Under the pieces are notes generated by a model. The model was not told the DNA's origin. It saw nothing but the letters and a program-made list of their open reading frames with translations, and made no database searches. Positions 51,179 through 62,635 of a stretch of 64,000 nt of DNA are shown here, one piece after another. Numbering within the stretch: the first letter of the stretch is position 1; each line of letters starts with the position of its first letter. The position numbers were made by a program, and so were the translations under genes. The stretch comes from Lentzea albida (GTDB lineage Bacteria > Actinomycetota > Actinomycetes > Mycobacteriales > Pseudonocardiaceae): assembly GCF_900111005.1 (NCBI RefSeq), contig NZ_FOFV01000001.1, positions 248,001 through 312,000 of the forward strand, read 5' to 3'.

Positions 51179-51721
51179 GTGAGGACACGTCTGCTCGCCG
51201 CTCTGCTGACAGGTTCCGCCGTGCTGACCGCCTGCGGCTCGGACGCGGACAAGCCGATCACCGACGCGCAGCGGCAGTGGGTGGACGCGGTCTGCGGCGG
51301 TGTCGCCCCCGGCGCGAAAGCAGGCGCTGAGCTGCGCAAACAGGACCCGGCCGACCCCGCCGCCGTCAAGACGGCCTACGTCGGGCTCGTCACGTCCAAC
51401 GCCACCGCGTTCGCGGACGCCGAGAAGAAGCTGAAGGACCTGGGCGCGCCGGAGAGCGACCTCGACGGCGTGCACGAGCGGTTCGTGAAGTTCGTCGAGG
51501 AGTCCGCGAAGTCCTACGAGGCCGCGCAGGCTCCGGTGCAGGCGTTGGCGCCGGACGCGCAGTTCTGGGAGAACGCTGAGAAGGTGCTGGCCGACACCAA
51601 CGTCGTGACCACGCCGGAGGACCTCCGGGCGACGTTCCAGGAGCTGGAGAAGCGACCGAAGTACGCCGACGCGCTGGGCAGGTCGCAGACCTGTGACGGG
51701 CTCCGCGGGACCGGGTTGTAA
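51179..51721 (+). CDS. Lipoprotein 4 of the array
   Basis: 180 aa from GTG 51179, six bases after lipoprotein 3. Lipobox LTAC. QRQWVDAVCGGVAPGAKAG and SQTCDGLRGTGL carry the early and late Cys. Most similar in layout to lipoproteins 1 and 2. Function unknown. Confidence 0.75.
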   Translation: MRTRLLAALLTGSAVLTACGSDADKPITDAQRQWVDAVCGGVAPGAKAGAELRKQDPADPAAVKTAYVGLVTSNATAFADAEKKLKDLGAPESDLDGVHERFVKFVEESAKSYEAAQAPVQALAPDAQFWENAEKVLADTNVVTTPEDLRATFQELEKRPKYADALGRSQTCDGLRGTGL

Positions 51722-51769
51722 CAGCTGTCCCACTGGTCACAGTCGAACGTCTGTTCTACCCTGTGGGCC

Positions 51770-52342
51770 GTGGTTGGGCAGCTGTCCTTCTTCTCGGCCG
51801 AGGCGCGGAACCCGGCCAAGGCGGACCTCGCCGGCTTCCTCTGCGGGCCGGGTCAGGCCGTCAGCTTCGCGCGGGGCACGGCCGCCCGCGTGTACACCGA
51901 GCTGCGCGACGACTGGCGGCTGCGCCCCCTCAAGCAGGCGTGCGCCGAGCGCGGCGTCACGACCGAGCTGTGCGTCAACGAGGCGGGCACGCACTTCGTC
52001 CGCACGCCGTTCCGCACCGATCTCACCCCTCTGGCCGCCCGCTGGCTGGAGGGAACCGTCAAGAAGGTGCCCGCGGACTTCGAACTGAACGGAGCAGTGC
52101 TGCGCGTCTGGGCGCTGGCCGCCGGCAGCTGGATGGAGTCCGCGTACCTGCTGGGTTTGGACCCCAACGCACCGCAGACACACCTGCCGTTGCAAAATGC
52201 CCTGCTCGCATCCGGACTTCCGTGCACCCTGGTAGGGGCACCGGCGTTGCGGGTGACCGGCCGGCGACGGCTGGCGCGGCTCGCTGAGCTGGTCGGAAGC
52301 CCTCCGCAGGGAGTGGCGCTGAGCACCTGGCCGGCGGCCTGA
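51770..52342 (+). CDS. Conserved actinobacterial protein next to topA (Rv3647c-like)
   Basis: 190 aa from GTG 51770. Recognised by position before topA and by DDWRLRPLKQACAERGV, EAGTHFVRTPFRTDLTPLAARWLEG and RRLARLAELVGSPP. No catalytic motif. Mixed alpha/beta, cytosolic. The position beside topA suggests, without proof, a DNA-related role. Confidence 0.8.
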   Translation: MVGQLSFFSAEARNPAKADLAGFLCGPGQAVSFARGTAARVYTELRDDWRLRPLKQACAERGVTTELCVNEAGTHFVRTPFRTDLTPLAARWLEGTVKKVPADFELNGAVLRVWALAAGSWMESAYLLGLDPNAPQTHLPLQNALLASGLPCTLVGAPALRVTGRRRLARLAELVGSPPQGVALSTWPAA

Positions 52343-52481
52343 GCGGGCGATCGGGCATGGTTGTGTCACTCTGTTCCGTCGTACGGGCGTCGCAGACACA
52401 CGACGGATGGTGTGCTTTTCGGCCGGCGCTGGGCAACACTGGCGGGCCTGGGAACGGGTTTGGAAGAGAGCGGGACGGCGA

Positions 52482-55250
<2,769 letters not shown>

Positions 55251-55266
55251 CGCCGAGGGGGTGGCG

Positions 55267-55701
55267 GTGCCGATCAACGAGTTCGGACCCGACGGGACTC
55301 AGGCCCCGCCGCCTCCCCGGCTGTTCCCCGACCCGCTCGCGGGGCTGGTGACGGCGGACGGCTTCGTCGCTCCTCAGTGGACGTCGGTCAGCTCACGTGT
55401 GGTGGTGCCGACACCTCCTGCGCCCTCCGAGGAGATGCGTCAGGCGATCTACGCGCAGATGCAGCAGGAACAGCGGCGGCGGCCGCGTGGACGGGCGCCG
55501 CGGGCACCCCACCAGTACGCTCCGCAGGAGTTCGCTCCCGCCTACCAGGCCTTTCAGCAAATGCCTGTGCCGCAACAACAACAGCAACAGCAGCAACCCG
55601 CCCAGCAGACGAGCGGCGTGGCCGCGTTCATCGGGTGCCTGATCGTGATCGGGTTCTTCGTGCTGGTCCTGCTCGGCGTTCTCGGAGCGATCTTCAGCTA
55701 G
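55267..55701 (+). CDS. Pro/Gln-rich C-terminally anchored membrane protein
   Basis: 144 aa from GTG 55267 (GAGGGG 6 bases upstream). Residues 1-105 are Pro/Ala/Arg-rich and probably disordered, ending in an eight-glutamine run. One C-terminal helix (VAAFIGCLIVIGFFVLVLLGVLGAIF) anchors it with the bulk in the cytoplasm or outside. No family. Seventeen bases after topA, so perhaps cotranscribed. A GTGAGTC/GACTCAC hairpin follows (55709-55731). Confidence 0.65.
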   Translation: MPINEFGPDGTQAPPPPRLFPDPLAGLVTADGFVAPQWTSVSSRVVVPTPPAPSEEMRQAIYAQMQQEQRRRPRGRAPRAPHQYAPQEFAPAYQAFQQMPVPQQQQQQQQPAQQTSGVAAFIGCLIVIGFFVLVLLGVLGAIFS

Positions 55702-55773
55702 CCGTGTTGTGAGTCCCGCATCCTGACTCACCACATCCGGTTACGCTGACCGCACGGGAGTGGCGACTTAGGG

Positions 55774-57807
55774 GTGACGGAAATTCAGGACGCGGACACA
55801 CCGGCGACCGAGGCAGGCCAGGCAGGGCAGGCCCAGTCCAGCGTGTCCACGGTTCACCGGCTTCGATCGGTACTCGCCATCCGGCCGTTCCGGCGGCTCT
55901 GGCTCGTCACCTACCTGTGCAGTGTTGGTGACTGGCTGTCACTGCTCGCGTTGACCGGTCTGGTCTCCACGATGATGAAGAGCTACGAGTGGCAGTCGTT
56001 CGCGCTGCCCCTCGTCGTGCTCACCCAGCTGCTGCCGGGCATCCTCTTCGCGCCCATCGGCGGCGTGCTCGCGGACAAGTTCGACCGCCGCAAGGTCATG
56101 GTGGTCTGCGACGTCCTGCGCGGGTCGCTGTTCATCTCGATCGCGCTGGTCGGCTCGCCTATCTGGCTCTTCGTGGCGAACTTCCTCGTCGGCTGCTGCG
56201 CGATGCTGTGGATCCCCGCCAAGGAGTCGGCGGTCCCGAACCTGCTGCGCCGCCCCGACCAGGTCGAGTCGGCGAACCAGCTCGGCCTGGTGATGACCTA
56301 CGGCATCTCCACGATCAGCGGTTTCGGCCTGTACTCGCTGATCGCGGGCATCCCCGGGTACCTGAACCTGCAGGGCGGCAACCTCGACTTCTCCATCGCG
56401 ACGATCGCCGTCGTGGTCAACGGCCTGCTGTACTTCACCTCGGCGATCCTGGTCGCGACCCGCCTGCCGGAGCTCTCCGGCCGCGTCTCCTCGACCCGCA
56501 AGAAGGACGAGGACAAGCCCGGTTTCGTCGCGATGCTCGGCGAGGGACTGAAGTTCGCGGGCAAGACCCCGCTGGTCCGCGGCCTGCTCATCGGCATGAT
56601 CGGCGCGTTCGCCGCGGCCGGTGTCGTGATCGGGACGGCGAAGCTCTACGCGTCGTCGCTGCTGGGCGGCGCCTCGACGTTCGGCCTGCTGTTCGTGGCC
56701 GTGTTCCTCGGGCTCGCGGTCGGCATGGCGACGGCGCCGCGGCTGGCCCAGCGCCTCGCCTACAACCGCCTGTTCGGCGTCACGATCGTGCTCGCCGGCA
56801 TCACGCTCGTGCTGGTCGCGCTGGCCCCGCACCTGTGGATCGCGCTGCTGGCGGTGGCGCTGGTCGGCGCGTGCGCGGGCGTGGCGTTCCTGACGGGTCT
56901 CACGATCGTGGGCTCGCAGGTCCAGGACGACATGCGCGGCCGCACGGTCGCGCTGATCCAGACGTTGCTCAAGGTCGTGCTGTTCGGTGCGTCGGGTGGC
57001 GCGCCGCTGCTGCTCACGCTGCTGCAGAAGCGCCAGATCAGCGTGTTCGGCCACCCGATGGAGGTCGACGCCAGCCGTCCGGTGATGCTCGGCGGAGCGG
57101 TGATCGCCATCGTGCTGGGCCTCGTCGCGTACCGGCAGATGGACGACCGCCGCGAGGAGCCGGTGCTGTCGTCGCTGTTCGCGGCGATCCGCGGCCGCCG
57201 GCACACGAAGGGCCTGCTGATCGCCGTCGAGGGCGACACCCGCGAGGACACGTCGGTGCAGGCCCGCCGCCTGGCCGCCGCGTTGCGCGCCGAGGGTCTC
57301 GAGGTGCTGCTGGCCGCCGATCCCGAGCACGACGAACGCCGTCTGCGCACGATGCTGTCGTCCGCCGAACTGGCCGGCGTGCGCGCGCAAGCCCTGGTCG
57401 CCGCCGCCGTGCGCGCCGATGTCGTCGAACGGCAGGTGCGCCCCGCGTTGGACGGAGGCTCCATCGTCGTGATGGAGCGCTACGTCGACTCACCGCTGGC
57501 GCATTTCACCGCGACGAGCTCGCTGGAGCACCAGGAGCTCGAAGGCCTGGTCGACTGGGCCACCGGCCGCCTGCGCCCGGACCTCACGATCCTGCTCGAC
57601 CGCCCGGTCGTCGACGGCAAGCGCATCGGCCCGGAACACCACTGGCGCGTCCAGCGGCTGCTGAGCGAGATGGCCGCCGCCGACCCGGACCGCTACCTCG
57701 TGGTCGAGGCGGAGGGCGACGTCGACGAGGTGGCCGAACGGGTCCGCGCCGCCGTGGTCCCGCTGCTGGCGGGCCGCAGGCGCCCGGTCCCCGAAGCCGC
57801 TGTCTGA
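55774..57807 (+). CDS. MFS transporter fused to a thymidylate kinase-like domain
   Basis: 677 aa from GTG 55774. Residues 35-455 are a 12-helix MFS unit with GVLADKFDRRKVMV (signature loop). Residues 475-677 follow the dTMP kinase fold: LLIAVEGD..., VVMERYVDSPLAH (DRY-like), LTILLDRPV. The P-loop that should read EGGDGAGKST is EGDTREDTSV here (about residues 486-495), with GK replaced by Asp-Thr, so ATP binding and catalysis are unlikely. The fusion is known in actinobacteria. The kinase-like domain may be a regulatory sensor. Upstream of holB. Confidence 0.85.
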   Translation: MTEIQDADTPATEAGQAGQAQSSVSTVHRLRSVLAIRPFRRLWLVTYLCSVGDWLSLLALTGLVSTMMKSYEWQSFALPLVVLTQLLPGILFAPIGGVLADKFDRRKVMVVCDVLRGSLFISIALVGSPIWLFVANFLVGCCAMLWIPAKESAVPNLLRRPDQVESANQLGLVMTYGISTISGFGLYSLIAGIPGYLNLQGGNLDFSIATIAVVVNGLLYFTSAILVATRLPELSGRVSSTRKKDEDKPGFVAMLGEGLKFAGKTPLVRGLLIGMIGAFAAAGVVIGTAKLYASSLLGGASTFGLLFVAVFLGLAVGMATAPRLAQRLAYNRLFGVTIVLAGITLVLVALAPHLWIALLAVALVGACAGVAFLTGLTIVGSQVQDDMRGRTVALIQTLLKVVLFGASGGAPLLLTLLQKRQISVFGHPMEVDASRPVMLGGAVIAIVLGLVAYRQMDDRREEPVLSSLFAAIRGRRHTKGLLIAVEGDTREDTSVQARRLAAALRAEGLEVLLAADPEHDERRLRTMLSSAELAGVRAQALVAAAVRADVVERQVRPALDGGSIVVMERYVDSPLAHFTATSSLEHQELEGLVDWATGRLRPDLTILLDRPVVDGKRIGPEHHWRVQRLLSEMAAADPDRYLVVEAEGDVDEVAERVRAAVVPLLAGRRRPVPEAAV

Positions 57808-57829
57808 CCCCGCTGGAAGACTGGACCCC

Positions 57830-59026
57830 ATGAGCGTGTGGGACGAGGTTGTCGGCCAGCCCGACGCGGTGGCGACCCTCTCGGCGTCCGCGGAGGCCGC
57901 GGCCACGATCGTCGCGGGCGGCACCCCGGCACCCGGCGTCATGACCCACGCCTGGCTCTTCACCGGCCCGCCCGGCTCGGGCCGTTCGTCCACCGCCCGC
58001 GCCTTCGCGGGCGCGCTCCAGTGCGTCGCGACGGACGACCGCCCGGGCTGCGGCGAGTGCTCCGGCTGCCGCACGACACTGCACGGCACCCACGCCGACG
58101 TGCGCGTCGTGGCGCCCGAGGGCCTGTCGATCTCCGTCGCCGAGATGCGGTCGCTGGTCCAGATCTCCGCCCGCCGCCCCACCTCGGGCCGCTGGCAGGT
58201 GGTGATCATCGAGGACGCCGACAGGCTCACCGAGGGCGCCGCGAACGCGTTGCTGAAGGCCGTAGAGGAACCGCCGGAGCGCACGGTGTTCCTGCTCTGC
58301 GCGCCCTCCGACCACCCGGATGACGTGTCGGTGACCATCCGCTCGCGCTGCCGTCTGGTGTCCCTGGGCTCACCCCGCCCCGCGGCCATCGCCTCGGCCC
58401 TGGAGTCCGTGGACGGCGTGCCGCCGGAGATGGCCCAGTGGGCGGCCTCGGTGTGCGGTGGCCACGTGGGACGCGCCCGGCGCCTGGCCTCCGACGCCGA
58501 GTCGAGGGCCCGGCGCGAGGCCGTGCTGCGGATCCCGCTGGCGCTGAGGCGGCCGGGTGACGTGTTCACCTGCGCGGACGAGCTGATCAAGGCCGCCGAG
58601 GACGACGCCTCCACCGCCAACGAGGCCCGCAACGAGGCCGAGCGCGAGGCGCTGGAGACCGCCATGGGCGCCGGCGGCACCGGCAAGGGCACCGCGGCCG
58701 CCACCCGAGGCGCCAAGGGCGCGCTGAAGGACCTGGAGAAGCGGCAGAAGTCGCGCGCGACCCGGACCCAGCGCGACTCGCTGGACATGGCCCTGGTCGA
58801 CCTGGCCGGCTTCTACCGCGACGCGCTGGTCGTGCGGACCGGGTCCGAGGCCGCGCTGATGCACCCGGACCGAGCCGGCGACTCCCGCACGGCCGCGGCG
58901 CAGTGGTCGGCCGAGTCGATCCTGCGGCGGCTGGAGGCCGTCCTGGCCTGCCGGGAGGCGATCGGGGTCAACGTGAAGCCGCGCATCGCCGTCGAGGCGA
59001 TGGTGACGACCCTGCACCGAGGCTGA
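57830..59026 (+). CDS. holB: DNA polymerase III delta' subunit
   Basis: 398 aa. SVWDEVVGQPDAV start, AWLFTGPPGSGRSSTARAFA (P-loop with Arg in place of Lys, as expected for delta'), zinc cysteines CGECSGC, VVIIEDADRLTEGAANALLKAVEEPP and RCRLVSL (SRC motif). Clamp-loader subunit. Equivalent to Rv3644c. Downstream of the MFS-kinase gene by 22 bases. Confidence 0.95.
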   Translation: MSVWDEVVGQPDAVATLSASAEAAATIVAGGTPAPGVMTHAWLFTGPPGSGRSSTARAFAGALQCVATDDRPGCGECSGCRTTLHGTHADVRVVAPEGLSISVAEMRSLVQISARRPTSGRWQVVIIEDADRLTEGAANALLKAVEEPPERTVFLLCAPSDHPDDVSVTIRSRCRLVSLGSPRPAAIASALESVDGVPPEMAQWAASVCGGHVGRARRLASDAESRARREAVLRIPLALRRPGDVFTCADELIKAAEDDASTANEARNEAEREALETAMGAGGTGKGTAAATRGAKGALKDLEKRQKSRATRTQRDSLDMALVDLAGFYRDALVVRTGSEAALMHPDRAGDSRTAAAQWSAESILRRLEAVLACREAIGVNVKPRIAVEAMVTTLHRG

Positions 59027-59068
59027 CGTCACCGGGCTCGGCGACGTGTCGGCGTGCTCTCGGCCCCG

Positions 59069-60430
59069 TCAGCGCTTGGTCGGCGCCGCCCTCCTCCTGC
59101 CCGGCAGCGCCGCGAAGATCACCACACCCGCGAGCAGCAACGCCGTGCCCGTCCAGAACAGCGGGATCGAGTTGTACGCGGCGTTGGTGTAGGCCAGCGG
59201 CGGCGCACCCTTGGGCGGCGCGGCCGGTGCGCCGGGCGGCTGCTGCGGCACGGTCGTCTGCGGCGGCTGCGCGGTCCCGCAGACAACGCCACCCTGCGGC
59301 GCGGCGGCCCGCACGATCTGCTCGCCCAGCGAGATCTGCGCGAGCGCCGCGGGCAGGTTCGGCAGATTGAGCTTGTCCGTCGGCAGCACCTGCACGTCGA
59401 GCATGCGGGCGGTGGCCCCGAGCTGGAACCCGCTGAACCCGTTGCCCGAGAACCTGTCCTTCTTCTCGGTGAGGCCGGCGATCTGCAGCTTGACGACGAC
59501 CAGGTCCAGCAGCAGCGGGATGTCGAGCGCCGGGTGCGCGGCGTCGAGCGTGCCGAGCTCCTTGCCGTTCTGGCTGACCTTCAGCACCGGCGCGCTGTAC
59601 GTGATCTTGGAGGTCTTCTCGTCCCCGGTCGCCGTGGCGGTGAGGGTCGGCGGGCTGGCCACGTCGATCCTGATGCCACCGGCCAGTTCGACGCTGACCG
59701 CGCGCATCGTCGACGTCGACTCGACCGCCTTGTTCTTGCTGCCCGGCAGGTCGACGAGCTTGACGACGGAGTTCGCCTCGAACGTGTCCGGGATGCTGAT
59801 CAGGCTCGTCTTCACCGGCAACGGCACCTCGGCCGGCAACGCGCTCAGCACCTCGAGGCCCGCGAGTGACGTCTTCGAGGTGGCCAGCGGACTGACGCAC
59901 GGCCCGAGCTTCTCGTCCCACCGCGCGTGCACGCTGCCGTTGAGCACCTTGAGCTTCGCGAGCGGCGTCTCCGGAATCGGCAGCCCGCCGTTCGTCGGCT
60001 GGGGGTTGTCCGGGATCGCGGTCTGCACCAGCGTCCCCGGCGACTGCGGCGACCGCCCCGCCACCGCGAACCCGAACGGGTTCGCCTGCGTCACCACCCG
60101 CTCGGTCGCGAGGAACGCCTCGGTGTTGACCTGCGCGCTGGCGAGCCCCAGCCCGAACTCGGTCACCGACTGCTTCGGAAGCTGCTCGCCGAACCCGGGC
60201 AGGATCGTGCTCGTGGGAACGCCCTGCGGCCCCAGCCGGATGACGCTCAGCCCGGTCCCGGCGTCCCCGACGGCGTGGGCGAGGGGCTGAGGTCCGTTCG
60301 GCGCCGAGGCAGGCGGCTGGTTCGGGTCGCGGGGGCCGGGCACCGGCGTGGTCGGAGGCTGGGCGAGAGCGGGTGCCGCGACGAGCGCGAGCAGCATCCC
60401 GGCCAGCGGCACGGACAACGATCGGCGCAT
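59069..60430 (-). CDS. Secreted, C-terminally anchored surface protein, unknown
   Basis: 453 aa. Signal peptide residues 1-23 (SVPLAGMLLALVAAPALAQ), then about 370 beta-rich residues with a choice-of-anchor-like layout, a Pro/Gln-rich spacer (PPQTTVPQQPPGAPAAPP), one membrane helix (IPLFWTGTALLLAGVVIFAAL) and a basic stop-transfer tail GRRRAAPTKR. Membrane-anchored extracellular protein. No enzyme motif. Two Cys (GPCVSP, VVCGTA) may pair. Confidence 0.75.
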   Translation of the reverse strand: MRRSLSVPLAGMLLALVAAPALAQPPTTPVPGPRDPNQPPASAPNGPQPLAHAVGDAGTGLSVIRLGPQGVPTSTILPGFGEQLPKQSVTEFGLGLASAQVNTEAFLATERVVTQANPFGFAVAGRSPQSPGTLVQTAIPDNPQPTNGGLPIPETPLAKLKVLNGSVHARWDEKLGPCVSPLATSKTSLAGLEVLSALPAEVPLPVKTSLISIPDTFEANSVVKLVDLPGSKNKAVESTSTMRAVSVELAGGIRIDVASPPTLTATATGDEKTSKITYSAPVLKVSQNGKELGTLDAAHPALDIPLLLDLVVVKLQIAGLTEKKDRFSGNGFSGFQLGATARMLDVQVLPTDKLNLPNLPAALAQISLGEQIVRAAAPQGGVVCGTAQPPQTTVPQQPPGAPAAPPKGAPPLAYTNAAYNSIPLFWTGTALLLAGVVIFAALPGRRRAAPTKR

Positions 60431-60538
60431 GAACCACTCCTCGACGGTGGGGAGGTGGTGACGTCAGTCACGGTCGGTACAACGAACCCGACCCCCGTGA
60501 GTAACGGGCTTGCGGGTCGGTTATAGTTATCTCGTCTC

Positions 60539-60612
60539 GCCGCCTTAGCTCAGTCGGCCAGAGCGGCTCACTCGTAATGAGCAGGTCATCGGTTCGATTC
60601 CGATAGGCGGCT
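60539..60612 (+). tRNA. tRNA-Thr (anticodon CGU)
   Basis: 74 nt cloverleaf: acceptor GCCGCCT/AGGCGGC, D-arm with AGCTCAGTCGG, anticodon stem GCTCA/TGAGC with loop CTCGTAA (CGT anticodon), TpsiC arm with GGTTCGATTCC. CCA is not encoded. A -10-like TATAGT is at 60522-60527. Confidence 0.95.
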
Positions 60613-60622
60613 CGGTGAGACG

Positions 60623-60656
60623 GAAGGGCCAGGTCACTCCGGTGACCTGGCCCTTC
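60623..60656 (+). terminator. tRNA-Thr terminator
   Basis: Perfect 15-bp stem GAAGGGCCAGGTCAC (60623-60637) and GTGACCTGGCCCTTC (60642-60656), loop TCCG, followed by TGCTTTGT. Confidence 0.85.
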
Positions 60657-60677
60657 TGCTTTGTCTAGGCTGCGCCC

Positions 60678-61022
60678 ATGGCTGTGATGCACGTCAGGAA
60701 CGGTTCGTCGAGATGGCTCGTCGTCTGGCTCGAGCCTTGGGGGCAGGACCGCTGGCTCAAGCGCGATGAGATGTTGTGCATCCGCACGGACAACAACGGC
60801 GAAAAGCTCGCATTCGACGTCGAGTACCACGCGAACGACGAGGAACGCGCCGACGGCATCGAGAACATGACGATTTACGTCGAGAACTGTTCGTACGACG
60901 TCGACGTCACCGATGAACAGGGCAACTACGTCGAATGCGGACACCAGCGTCCGGCCGAGGTCGACCGGAAGTGGGCCGCGCGGCGGGCTGCGGCGGAGGA
61001 AGAGCTCAGCCGCACGTCGTGA
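60678..61022 (+). CDS. Hypothetical protein, small beta-rich
   Basis: 114 aa from ATG 60678. WLVVWLEPWGQDRWLKRDEMLCIRT opens a predicted beta domain, with an acidic centre (YHANDEERADG) and a helical basic C-terminus (DRKWAARRAAAEEEL). No family recognised. The 3' end overlaps the convergent HNH gene by 17 bases. Confidence 0.6.
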   Translation: MAVMHVRNGSSRWLVVWLEPWGQDRWLKRDEMLCIRTDNNGEKLAFDVEYHANDEERADGIENMTIYVENCSYDVDVTDEQGNYVECGHQRPAEVDRKWAARRAAAEEELSRTS

Positions 61023-61659
61023 GCGCCTGCTCCAGCGCCGTGCGTTCCGCCGCTGCCACCGACAACCCGTAGGCAGCCTTGACGGTCACGTAGATCCGCC
61101 CGTACGAACACGCGTACCCGTCGTTGGGCGGCATCCACTCGTCAGGCGTCTTGTCGCTCTTCGACTGATTGACCTTCCCGGACACGGCCACGAGGTTGCG
61201 CAGGTCGTTGGCCGCGGCCAGGCGCTGCTCGGGTGACCAGGCGGCGGCACCGCTGCGCCACATCTCCGCCAGCGGCACCACGTGGTCGATCTGGATCTTC
61301 GACACGCTGGTCACCTGCGTGCCGGTGTACGGGTCGTCGAGGGTGCCGGCCTGGACGCCGCAGCGGCCCGGTTTGCGCTCCACGCCGGTGAGGTCGCGGG
61401 CCAGCACCTGGCTGCGCTGGTCGCAGCCGTCGCCGTCGGTGTCGAACCACGGCTGGCCGAAGACGCACGCCTTGCCGTCGTCGCAGTCGCGGACGTAGCC
61501 GTCCAGACGGCCCGGTGTGGCCAGAGGTAGTGCCGCGAGAGAGGTGCGCGCGGCAACGGCGTCGAGCGTGCCCTCGGGTACCCGGTCCACCTGGGGGGCG
61601 GAGGACAGGGGTATCGCGGAACAGCCGGTCAGCAGGATGATCAGCAGCAACCACCGCAT
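61006..61659 (-). CDS. Secreted HNH endonuclease-family lipoprotein (DUF1524-like)
   Basis: 217 aa from ATG 61657-61659. Signal with lipobox LTGC (MRWLLLIILLTGCS). VSKIQIDHVVPLAEMWRSG carries the DHxxP of the beta-beta-alpha-Me nuclease core, and NDLRNLVAVSGKVNQSKSDKTP the N...N-K-x-D half. Cysteine-rich (DCDDGKACVF, DGCDQR, GRCGV). Likely an extracellular DNase for nutrient scavenging or competition. Divergent from the GH114 lipoprotein. Confidence 0.82.
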   Translation of the reverse strand: MRWLLLIILLTGCSAIPLSSAPQVDRVPEGTLDAVAARTSLAALPLATPGRLDGYVRDCDDGKACVFGQPWFDTDGDGCDQRSQVLARDLTGVERKPGRCGVQAGTLDDPYTGTQVTSVSKIQIDHVVPLAEMWRSGAAAWSPEQRLAAANDLRNLVAVSGKVNQSKSDKTPDEWMPPNDGYACSYGRIYVTVKAAYGLSVAAAERTALEQALTTCG

Positions 61660-61807
61660 GACGTGGAGGTACCCGCCGCGCGATCCGCCATGGCCTCTCA
61701 ACGGCGTAACTCCGGCGTCCTCGCGCCGCCACGAACGGCCTCACGCCGGTGCAACACTTGGTGGAGCAGGCTGTCCGCCCGCCCGACTCGAAGAGGTCGT
61801 CGAACAC

Positions 61808-62635
61808 GTGGATCTCCGCACCCTCATGATGCCCGCCCTCGCCGTGTTGTTGCTGCTCACGGCGTGCTCCAGCGAGCCCGAGCTGCCGCCGCGGGAGAAG
61901 CCGCCGGCCGGTGGGCAGCTCGACTACCAGCTCGGCGGCGCCTACCAGCCGGACGTGCCGGTCAAGATCGTGGTGCGCGACCGCAGCAAGATCGTGGACG
62001 GCCGGCGCTACAACATCTGCTACCTCAACGCCCTGCAGACGCAGCCGACCGGCGCGAACGGCGGGCTCGACTGGTGGCGGCAGAACCACGACGACCTGCT
62101 CGTGAAGAAGCCGAACGGCGAAGTCGCGATCGACCCGGAGTGGGGCGAGGGCATCCTCGACATCTCCACGGGCGAGAAGCGGAACCGGATCCTCGAGATC
62201 CAGAAGAAGTGGATCAAGGACTGCAAGACGTCCATGTTCAAGGGCGTCGAGCCGGACAACCTCGACTCCTACAGGCGGGCCGAGGGAGCGTTCGACCTCA
62301 ACGCCACCAAGGAGTTCATGAAGGCGTTCGTGCAGTACGCGCACGAGCAGGGTCTTGCCGTCGCGCAGAAGAACGCGGCCGAACTGGGGTCCGCGGGCAA
62401 GAAGGAGATCGGCTTCGACTTCGCGATCACCGAGGACTGCCAGGCGCAGGGCCAGTGCGGGTCCTACGCCGAGGTGTTCGGCGACGACTTCTTCCAGATC
62501 GAGTACACCGACGAGGGTTTCCGGAAGTCCTGCGCCGACCGCGGCGGACGGGTGTCGGTCATCCGCCGCGACCGGAACATCGTGCCGTACGGGCACGAGG
62601 ACTACGTCTACGAGGTCTGCCCGCCCAGCGTCTGA
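61808..62635 (+). CDS. GH114-type lipoprotein (endo-alpha-1,4-polygalactosaminidase family)
   Basis: 275 aa from GTG 61808. Lipobox LTAC. TIM-barrel GH114 features: YNICYLNALQTQ, WGEGILDIS, FKGVEPDNLDSY (catalytic acids) and AHEQGLAVAQKNAAEL, then EDCQAQGQCGSY. Predicted to cut galactosaminogalactan-like polymers outside the cell, for example those of fungal walls. Overlaps the convergent SRPBCC gene by 28 bases. Confidence 0.85.
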   Translation: MDLRTLMMPALAVLLLLTACSSEPELPPREKPPAGGQLDYQLGGAYQPDVPVKIVVRDRSKIVDGRRYNICYLNALQTQPTGANGGLDWWRQNHDDLLVKKPNGEVAIDPEWGEGILDISTGEKRNRILEIQKKWIKDCKTSMFKGVEPDNLDSYRRAEGAFDLNATKEFMKAFVQYAHEQGLAVAQKNAAELGSAGKKEIGFDFAITEDCQAQGQCGSYAEVFGDDFFQIEYTDEGFRKSCADRGGRVSVIRRDRNIVPYGHEDYVYEVCPPSV

